In this document: one piece after another, positions 56,080-64,000 of the stretch
Position numbering within the stretch: the first letter of the stretch is position 1
Layout: every line of letters starts with the position of its first letter
NCBI GenBank assembly: GCA_016630955.3
Contig: CM049996.1
Span: forward strand, 248,001-312,000
Direction: 5' to 3'
DNA from: Didymella arachidicola
Lineage: Eukaryota > Ascomycota > Dothideomycetes > Pleosporales > Didymellaceae
Length of the DNA: 64,000 nucleotides
Notes under the pieces: generated by a model
Seen by the model: the letters and a program-made list of their open reading frames with translations, nothing else
Told to the model about the DNA's origin: nothing
Database searches by the model: none
Made by a program: the position numbers and the translations under genes

Positions 56080-57789
56080 TTAAGCACTGTGTAGGCGCAG
56101 TGAAAGAGTCCTCCTCGGGCTTTCCCCTAAGACCAGCCTCTCGCTCCAGATACGTTTTGCTGCAAGATCAATATCTTTCGTGTAGAGGAACTCTGCAATA
56201 AAGCCGTTCTGCTCATCGACTTCTGTGCCGACACTGCTTCGACACAATCTCGACGTCTCTGTTGGCCAGCCTTCTGCATCAGCATGCATTTCCTCGATCT
56301 CGACTACACGCTCAGCCACAATACGGTGCTGGTCGGCATCCCAGAGACCTTCACGGGGAAGGTCCCTCCCAAGCAACTTAATGGCCTCGCGACGAGTACT
56401 GGGACAACGACAGCGTATGGCGGTGTAGAACAAAGCGGGTATGACCATAGTGTCAAACGTGAAATTAGCAGTAGGTTCAGGCGCACCAACCTGTTTGCTA
56501 AGAGTACCAGCATGATCCGAGTCAATCAGAATGCAAGCATGTTGAATGAGACTGCGATAGCTGGCAAGATAAGAGTCATACATCATCTGCGTTTTGTCCA
56601 TGATGCATGCGCACGCACTGTAACTCGCACAGTAGCCAAGTCGGAGTGCACTAAGTGAGAGCTTATCTGCCACTGACAACGCTTGCGAACTTTCGAACGC
56701 TTCAAGAGCCTGTAGCCAGCTATGGTGCCGCCCTAGGGGGCTGTTCCGGCGTCTATGATCTGGTTCGTTGAAAGGCAACGAACCATACAGCTTGACTGCC
56801 ATATCACGTGCGATCAAGAAGGATGCATTTCGCAGGTTGAAGAATGAAGACCTTGCGTCGCCCACACTCCCAAAAGTTGCTCCTGTGAAGTATTGAGGGC
56901 ACGACTCCAAAAAGACGAAATCTCTGGCAAGACTTGCGCCGTATGGAAGAGCAGACGCAAGTGCATGAGTGAGAATTGGAACCAAGATTTACTCAAGCAT
57001 ATTTAAACGAGCGCTGCCAATAGTCTAACGAGACTCGGCAGAAGGAATAGCGGATTCCATCAGTTTCCGTCGTCGCAGCTCCTGAACAATGTTCAAGCCG
57101 CTTCTGATGTGAGTGAACGCAACATTGGCATCAGCCTGTAAGAACTCGATGCATGCGAACAGCAGACAGACCACGAGGCCTACCTCTGGTGAAAACGTCG
57201 GCTTAGCCATCTGTTCCACAAGTAGTCTGATAGCCTTGTTGTAGTTGACGTAAAATAACTTGCGATTATGTTGCCCTTTATCAAGCGCACGCCAACGAGC
57301 GTCTTGTAAAGTGCCACTTTGCTGCCGGTTGAGGTAGCCCAAAGCTATCAAAGCACTGCCCACAGCATGCTCAGCATGTGTCATCTGTAAGATTGTGCGC
57401 GACCAGAACTCAGTGTCAAATCGACCAGAGAGCTTGGAACCAACGCAATGATAATAGAATTCCAGGTAACGAATGTCATTTCCAAATTCAGGAAATATTG
57501 CTAATGCCTTGCTGGGCCACGCTGACTTGATCTGCGTGTAATTGGGTGCGTGATTGCGGAATTCGATTGGACTTGACGCATAGCCGTCGCAAGTACGTCC
57601 TGTACTCGTGCATCTGGTCGAGTCAGAGATCGCGAGAGATGTATAAGACATCTGTACGTACTTCGAACAACTGGGGCGTGTCTCGTCGCACTTCACGCGT
57701 CGTATTCGACACGTTTTGCAACCCGCCTTCACTTTGCGGTGAGGTTTTCGAGGCTGATACGACGGCCCTGTGCTGCTGTTTGCCCGCAT
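56080..57789 (-). pseudogene. Zn2Cys6 transcription factor with two nonsense codons
   Basis: The start at 57789 gives a basic N-terminus and the zinc cluster GCKTCRIRRVKCDETRPSC, joined over a 48-nt intron (57661-57614, GTACGT to ACCAG) to SKCTSTGRTCDGY; the six Cys are complete. The fungal-specific regulatory region (LEFYYHCVGSKLSG, FLQADANVAFTHIRSGLNIV) follows. Two stops, TAG at 57025-57027 and TAA at 56989-56991, break one continuous frame; restoring Gln at both gives the normal linker into ILVPILTHALASAL. The C-terminal part is open to 56080. Both stops fit CAG/CAA to TAG/TAA. The gene stands head to head with a second decayed regulator at 58019. Confidence 0.75.
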
Positions 57790-58018
57790 CCGACCAATTT
57801 GCAAGTCCAGGTTGGGAAGAATCAACATGGAGCCGACGTAAGACGATGCGACGCGCAACACATTCGAAGCACAAGGCTACCAGCTCCGCGGAGCGTAAAT
57901 TGGCGGCTCTTGGCAAAATCTGGCCCGAGGCCGCTCCTGTCAACATCCCGTGACCAGAACAACAACATGGAGCTCATGCACGGCAGCATTAATCTGTCTA
58001 TGGATTGATGCCAATCTA
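57790..58018. promoter_or_regulatory. divergent promoter between two decayed regulators
   Basis: The 229 bases separate the two start codons. No specific site was identified. Confidence 0.35.
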
Positions 58019-60136
58019 ATGGATTCTGTAACACGACTAGAAGACACAACCGCCACGGACCGGACGGGTGACGACGCTGCCCTTCTACGCCTACCATCAG
58101 CAATTGACAAGTCTAGAAAGAGGAAAGTTCCTCCCTCGGATCTGAACCAGCGTGCTACATTTCCGCGAAAACGCTCAGTAATCGCACGTCAACTTTGCCG
58201 TACTCGCAAGACAAAGTGCAACAACGATCGGCCGGCCTGTCCACAATGTCTTTCTTTGAATGCACAATGCGTCGATGAGGAGGACGAAGCCTCCGAAGCG
58301 GCTGCTGCGCCAGCAAGCCATATTCTTGAGCGCCTTGAGTACCTGATTAGTTTAGTGGAGCCATGTTCAGGTCTCACCGGGTCCCACCGCAGCAATGGCC
58401 ATGAAAACGTCGGAATTCCTCTCGTCAGGCATCAAGTTGCTTTGAACAGCTCCAACAGTCACCGAGCAAGCACTATCACTGCCGCGCCCAGATCTGATCT
58501 GACATCGGACGACAACGAGTCTGAGACTTCGAGATACACCTACTTCGGCTCCGGCCAAGATGTTCTGGACTGGCCAGTATTCGAAGGCAAATATGACCGT
58601 CGTTGGACCGAGGCCTTGATTTTCGACCCTACTCTACCGTGTGATGATCTTTCCGGGCCATGCACCTCGCCTCGAGTCACCGATGACACGATACGAAACA
58701 CCTACAAGGATCCACGGCAAGCATCGGGAGTGGGAGTTGGCGTACGTGAGGACGATTTTCTCCACCTGGTTGAGATTTTCTTAGTCAATGTTTACGTCAA
58801 GAATCCAATCTTTGACCTTGAATATCTCCGTAGCATAGCTAGAAGTGTAGCCGAGCACGGCTTTAGCTGGCAGGCAAGCAGCCGTCTTGTGGTAAGAAAT
58901 CGAGCCCGCGTACGATCTTAGCTGGCTAACGGTCAAAGCTCCTTGTGTGCGCCCTCGCCTCGATATCCTCTCGATTCAGTCGTCAGACGACTCGGTCACC
59001 TGACAGTATCTTGACGCGTACCGACAACAGCCTGTCTAACACGCCAGGTTACCAGACAGCTGAGTCGTACTATACAGCAGCATGCAAGCGGATTGATCTA
59101 TTGAAACACTCTGATTGCAACAGAATGTCATTTTGTAGCTGGCGTGTACGAAATGTACACACTTCGACTGTTGCAAGCTGCAATATCTTTCAATTGTGCT
59201 TGCGTGGCTTTCCAAACGGTAAGGTTGTCACGTTGAAGGGCACGCTCGTAACTGATCATGTCTCGCAGCTAACTTGGATGCGGTCCGAGTATTATGCCAC
59301 TGAAGACCAACTGGGGAAAGCTCGTGCCAGCCCTTTACTGGTCTTGCCTCAAGTCAGAACATGAGACGTCTATCGAGATCAATATTCCGTCATCCGGCCT
59401 CACAAAGCTCAATTACACCAGCTATTTCCCAGCGCCACCAATTGCAACTGCGACTACTTCCGAGGACTTCTATCGCATGCACAGCGATTTTGCCGACGCC
59501 ACAAGTCCAGCAAGAATTTACAACGAGTTCGAGGAAGGTTGGTACTACTACCTAGCAGACATAGCCGCTCGTCGTATTCTGCAGCGCGTGATCAGCTCTT
59601 CTTTTAGTAGTAGCGAATCAGGCTGGGTAAACGATCCCATGCACAGCCTATTACAGGCAGTAGAAGAGCTTGACCGCCAGTTGATAGAATGGCATCGGAC
59701 GCTGCCTGAGCTTATCTCCTTCGATGTTGAGTTGCCGGCAGATAGTGAGCTTGCCTACCACCTGCAAGCTCGATTTTTGGAAGTCAGAGAGCGAATCTAC
59801 CGCCCCTTCTTGTACCGCAGCATCCACAAGCGTGGCGATCCGACGGAGAAGATATCATTGAGACCACTGGCGCAGATGCATGTCTCCACATGCATGAAGC
59901 TTATACAACACTGGGATGTCCGTCATCGCCATCATGGCACATGGTTCATGGTCAGACAAAGCTTCACAGCGGCACTCTCGCTATTGGCAGCACAAAGATC
60001 GGATGTCTTTACGGATGAGGAGAGCTATGAATGAAGTGTGCAGTACACACTTTCCACGTTGCGTTTTTGGGAGGCAGAGGCGCCCGATCTGAAAGCTTCG
60101 AGACTAATCCTAGAAGATCTCAGCCGCTGGTCGTAG
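58019..60136 (+). pseudogene. Zn2Cys6 transcription factor with a lost zinc ligand, two frameshifts and a TGA
   Basis: Exon 1 (58019-58891) carries a zinc-cluster region whose first Cys is replaced by Arg (CGT at 58187-58189; ARQLCRTRKTKC). The other five Cys keep their spacing. The intron 58892-58938 leads to LLVCALASISSRFSRQ of the fungal-specific TF domain. The frame then shifts near 59113-59117; the expected VAGVYEMYTLRLLQA is read in another frame. After the intron 59219-59268 it shifts again in the GGGGAAA run near 59312-59318, before LYWSCLKSEHE. A TGA at 60032-60034 precedes a clearly coding tail (RFWEAEAPDLKASRLILEDL) that ends at TAG 60134-60136. The subfamily resembles transactivators beside catabolic or transport genes, and the sugar transporter follows downstream. 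Confidence 0.78.
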
Positions 60137-61146
60137 TCTCGCATCCACACATGAGAGCGCGACTTAGCTCCCTCTTCGGTATGGTTTCTCAACCGTTGAA
60201 CATGCATATCTACGATACTATTCGTTTTACGATAGTATTCGTTTTGACGGTACACGAGGCACATATCCTGCTGACTTCGCACGACTGACCGGTGAGTATC
60301 AAGCCATGCTGACTCTGTATATCCGTCTCAATAGGCGTGTCGATACAGCTTCGCGGATCTAGGTTATACACACCGCGACTGGAACACGAGGGCGCGGATT
60401 GAAAAGCCGATGGGGTTGACAGCGATGCGCGCCTCCCCGAATACACCCGACCAATCGCTGCTTAACGCCAGATTGGCGTCATCGTACGTCACCATCCTTG
60501 CGCAACTTTGAAACGTATTCGAAGCTGTTTATGGGTTTGGAGTCAAGCCTGGATAATGATACCACATTGCACATCCTGTGCTCTGACGGTATAATCCTTA
60601 CATTGGCGATTTCTGTTTCAAAGCGTTTGCCAACATGTCTTGGGCGGAACGTTGTTGGCTCGGCAGAAGCTTTTGCTGCGGTGCTCCCCCACGCGGAGCC
60701 TCCCCGAAAGCCTGCAATAGCGACGCGGCGGGTTACCGAGTTAAGTCGACGCCTCTTTCTGCACCCGCTCAACTCCCCGAGTAGCCGCACAAGTCAACGC
60801 AGCGACGTGCATTCTTGTCTATTGGGTTCGCGGTCTTGTGGGCTAACGAATGCTACTGCAACTCTGTCAATTGTCCGGGTTTTGCAGCACGAAATTGAGG
60901 CTGATTCGGGGGCCTCCAGGGTTAGGTCCCACGGGGTTTCCCCACAATCATGAGAGTGCGGATCCTTCGATGACATGATTCGTTCCCGTAGAACCTGCCT
61001 TCGCGTGAGATCCACACATAAAAGTATCGTCGTGCCTTGCTTCAACTGACACGATATTTGTGCGTTTCTCGCAGGCACTGCTCTGCTGTTCTGACAGCAT
61101 CTCACATCTCGGTACACCTTCGTGCGCCCATTGACCTGTCTAGAAC
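60137..61146. other. upstream region of the sugar transporter, 1 kb
   Basis: No gene is supported; a 151-codon plus-strand frame (60498-60953) lacks any domain. Sequences of the form CYCCRS, the reverse of the CreA glucose-repressor consensus, occur at 60687-60692, 60914-60919 and 60940-60945. Confidence 0.4.
60687..60945. promoter_or_regulatory. candidate CreA-type carbon-repression sites
   Basis: CCCCAC (60687, 60940) and CTCCAG (60914) fit the reverse complement of SYGGRG. They lie 200-460 bases before the transporter start. The motif is short and arises often by chance. Confidence 0.25.
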
Positions 61147-62955
61147 ATGGATCAAATCCACAAGTTCAACGTCATACACCGATATGAGAAGCGCAGTCTG
61201 CTTATCGCGTGAGTTGAAATTGTGCAGCGGCTTCTCACATGTCTAACAAGCTCTCAGGATCAATTGCGTCGCTGGTCTGTCGATCCTATTCTTCGGTTAC
61301 GATCAAGGAATGATGGGCGGTGTCAATACTGCATACGACTACTACACCCTCATGGGCTTCGGCCACAAGGGACCCGATGGCGAGCCTGTTGTAGACAATG
61401 CTCTGCTCCAAGGAGGCATCGTATCTGTCTATTACCTCGGAACCTTGATCGGCTGTCTGATCGGCGGATCTATCGGCGACCGGTTTGGACGCATTAAAAC
61501 CATCTTCGTTGGTGCTGCAGTTGCTACTGTGGGTGCATGTTTGCAATGCTCAGCCATGAACCATGAGTGGATGATCTGCGCACGCCTCGTGAATGGCTGG
61601 GGCACAGGCGTCCTCAATTCTATCATTCCCGTCTGGGCTACTGAAACCGCCGAGCACACGTCGCGTGGTCAATTCATCGCCATCGAGTTTACATTGAACA
61701 TCTTTGGTGTTGTCATTGCGTATTGGCTCGAATACGCATGCTCCTTCTATGGCGACGGCACTTCCTCGTTCATCTGGCGGTTTCCGATCGCATTCCAGAT
61801 ACCCATGCTCATAATCCTTATGGCCGGCGTCTTGTTCTTCCCAGAATCTCCTCGTGAGTACATCTATAACTACCATACCCCTTCCAGACTGACAGAAATT
61901 CAGGGTGGCTCATCAAGGTCGGGCGTGAGGCTGAAGGCCGCTACGTTCTTGCGCGCCTTCGCGGCGACACAGGCGCAGACAAGAAGAAGGCTGAAGCAGA
62001 GTTCCAGGATATCGTCGCGTCCTGCGAACTCGAACGATCAAATTTTCGCAAGCAAAGCTACTTTCACATGCTGTTTGGCATTGGCTCTGGCAAGTTGCAT
62101 ACTGGCCGCCGTGTCCAGCTTGTCATCTGGCTACAGATTATGCAAGAATGGGTCGGTATCGCAGGTGTCACGATCTACGCACCCACAATCTTCGGCATTG
62201 CAGGCATGAGTCCTGCAAAGCGACAATGGATCTCCGGTCTCAACAACATCTTCTATATGTTTGCAACTCTGGTCTGCGTCTTTACGCTTGACCGTATCGG
62301 CCGTCGTTGGACACTTTACTGGGGCTCTGTAGGCCAGGGGATCGCCATGGCGTTGGCTGGAGGTTTCTCATATCTCGGCCAGCAGGCAACGGATGATAGC
62401 AAGGCTGCCTCATATGGAAATGCTGCCGTGTCTATGGTATTTATCTTCACCGCTATCTTCGGTGCGACCTGGTTGACGGTCCCTTGGCTTTACCCCGTAA
62501 GTTTCTAGCAACATCCCTCCCGTGTACAATGGCTAATTGGTCTACAGGCTGAGATTTTCCCGCTCGAAGTACGAGCTAAGGGCAATGCTTGGGGTGTCGT
62601 GGGATGGTCTATCGGCAACGGCTGGCTGACTCTCCTCTGCCCCATCATGTTTGAGGCGATTGGCGAGAAGACGCTCTACGTATTCGCAGCTTGCAACGCC
62701 ATGACCATTCCCATGGTCTGGGCCTTGTATCCTGAGACGAACCAGCGCACGCTGGAAGAGATTGATCTGCTTTTCACTTCAGACAGCATCTGGAATTGGG
62801 ACGCGGAGAAGAACTTCCGGAACTTGCACCATCATATTCAATACGAGCACGGAAACGATTCGCAGAACTATGTTGATTCGGTCTCGCAGAGGAAGAGCAG
62901 CGTCGTGAGAGGCATGAGTCTGCATGTGGAAGACAGTAAGTTGCAGAACGTTTGA
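61147..62955 (+). CDS. MFS sugar transporter (sugar porter family)
   Basis: Exons are 61147-61208, 61258-61853, 61904-62496 and 62548-62955, with introns of 49, 50 and 51 nt, giving 552 aa. Twelve membrane helices and the sugar-porter marks are present: GYDQGMMGGVNT in helix 1, GDRFGR in the first cytosolic loop, PESPRWLIKVGR before the central loop (rejoined across intron 2), DRIGRR in loop 8-9 and PETNQRTLEEID at the end of helix 12. It should import a hexose, pentose or related polyol across the plasma membrane; the exact sugar cannot be read by eye. The start MDQIHKFNVIHRYEKRS gives a short cytosolic N-terminus. It is the only intact gene in the 56-63 kb stretch. Confidence 0.93.
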
Positions 62956-63837
62956 GCGTTACTTTTCTCATGCTTCATGCGTAGTACCTTTACTGTCTCA
63001 CTACGACCACTAAAACAGTGCTTCTCATGCTCCAACAAGTACCGGCCGCTCCCACTATGCAGTGCACGAATTTTATCAGTTGCAGCTTTGCGCTGTCTCG
63101 ATCCTATGCTCGTTGTAAATTGTATCAAGGGCTAAACATGAAGAAGCGTACCAGTTGGGACATTTCGCATATTGTTGACAACCGGGTAAGAAATCTGTTC
63201 CACTTTACGAAGCGATGCGTTGAGATATCAGTTTTCATGGCTCTACTACCTCATATCGCTGATCGCTGATCGCTGATCGCTACACATCATCTACTATGAT
63301 CTTGTTTGTGCATGTCTCACGTTGGGCCAGCTGACACACAAGCTGCCCAGTCCTGTGCAAATGAGTGTCATAAACATGGAATGAAGCAAGCCTGCAATCA
63401 GCCGCTCAAGTCACTCGATGTTACTCGGCTGTGCTTCGCGTCGGGCTCTACAATCGGGAGCGAGCAATTAGTATTTGACTTCTTTTCAGTTCTGTACCGA
63501 AAGCGTCAGAAATAGTCATCCTATATCGTCGCAAACACCGCACGCCCTAACCTCCCATGCTCATAGAAACTGGTCTGAAGACTGAGCGATCCCGTTACAA
63601 TATTTCTATACTGCTTGGTGTTCTTGCTAGGCGACGAGAATTGACTAATTTTCCAGTCATCACAAGCTAAGGACATCTCTAAGCACTACAGTAGCAGACA
63701 GCAAATTGGGTAAAGCCATGTCCTAGCGGTCGATTCGCCGCTTTCCGTGTCCATTCCGCCGACCTGTCACCTCACCTTCTCGCCAGTAAGGAAGACACAA
63801 AAATTCCTCTACATTCTTTCCCAGACGCTGCCGCCTC
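62956..63837. other. intergenic
   Basis: No gene seen; it contains a 7-bp tandem repeat (63255-63281) and the promoter of the partial gene at the right edge. Confidence 0.45.
63255..63281. repeat. 7-bp tandem repeat ATCGCTG, nearly four copies
   Basis: Three full copies and six bases of a fourth stand without mismatch, a microsatellite likely to vary in length. Confidence 0.85.
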
Positions 63838-64000
63838 ATGAGCACATCGTCTCGTACAATCCTTTCCTCGCCGACCCAGGCCTACCTGTCCAGCGCCTCT
63901 GAAGCCGCCGGCGATCACATCTTCATCACAGCGCGACACAGCGACCTTGTGCTCAACAGCTCCTCGAGACTACACCATCCGCAGCCCTGGGTTCGTCAGC
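63838..64000 (+). CDS. partial coding region, product unknown, cut by the right edge
   Basis: An ATG at 63838 opens a frame that stays open to the last base, 54 codons. It starts MSTSSRTILSSPTQAYLSS and continues with ITARHSDLVLNSSSRL. A pyrimidine-rich leader precedes it (CTCTACATTCTTTCCC), common before fungal start codons. I do not recognise the product. Confidence 0.45.
   Translation, partial: MSTSSRTILSSPTQAYLSSASEAAGDHIFITARHSDLVLNSSSRLHHPQPWVRQ

Noticed and set aside
60498..60953. 151-codon open frame on the plus strand
   Set aside because: No domain; lies in the sugar transporter promoter region, with an equally unconvincing antisense frame.

Overview
The window looks like nuclear DNA of a filamentous ascomycete (Pezizomycotina, most likely a dothideomycete; the class is inference). 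The evidence is short GT-AG introns of about 44-87 nt with CTRAY-type branch sites, Zn2Cys6 regulators, secreted oxidoreductases, MFS and AAAP permeases, and decayed sequences whose stop codons fit RIP-type C-to-T mutation. I saw no rRNA, tRNA, CRISPR array or prokaryote-type operon. Exon limits below were worked out by hand from splice sites and reading frame.

Left part (1-5.6 kb): a pogo/Fot-like DNA transposon that runs off the left edge and carries five in-frame stops, then a lineage-specific protein gene with one internal stop. 5.6-15 kb: a HeLo-like-domain protein, a medium-chain alcohol dehydrogenase-like gene converging on a secreted multicopper oxidase, and a two-exon gene of unknown function. 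16-26.4 kb: a FAD-dependent amine/amino-acid oxidase, a decayed DUF6594 membrane protein, an AAAP amino-acid permease, a five-exon phosphoglycerate-mutase-family phosphatase and a three-exon amidase. 26.9-36.1 kb: an allantoate-permease-family MFS transporter (frame broken in a G11 tract), a mitochondrial tricarboxylate carrier, a divergent intact Zn2Cys6 regulator and a PrpF-family isomerase. The last three resemble part of fungal trans-aconitate/itaconate loci and are the best candidate for a working module.

37.9-45.6 kb: a 500-aa protein paralogous to the one at 1.9-3.8 kb, a secreted GH27 alpha-galactosidase and a secreted berberine-bridge-type FAD oxidase with a GC-AG intron. 45.6-49 kb is repeat-rich and decayed: 30-bp and 20-bp tandem repeats, a 3' fragment of a nitrilase cut at a perfect inverted repeat, and a 389-bp non-autonomous CACTA element with terminal inverted repeats and a GAG target duplication. 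49-55.9 kb: an unknown nuclear-type protein, a DUF3237 secreted protein beside a six-exon secreted carboxylesterase, and a third, stop-containing relative of the lineage-specific family. 56-63 kb: two divergent Zn2Cys6 regulators, both pseudogenes, and an intact four-exon sugar transporter. A partial gene runs off the right edge.

Many genes act on the outside of the cell (multicopper oxidase, alpha-galactosidase, FAD oxidase, esterase) or take up sugars, amino acids or ureides, as expected of a plant-associated or saprotrophic fungus. Gene decay concentrates next to mobile DNA and in the regulator and lineage-specific genes.
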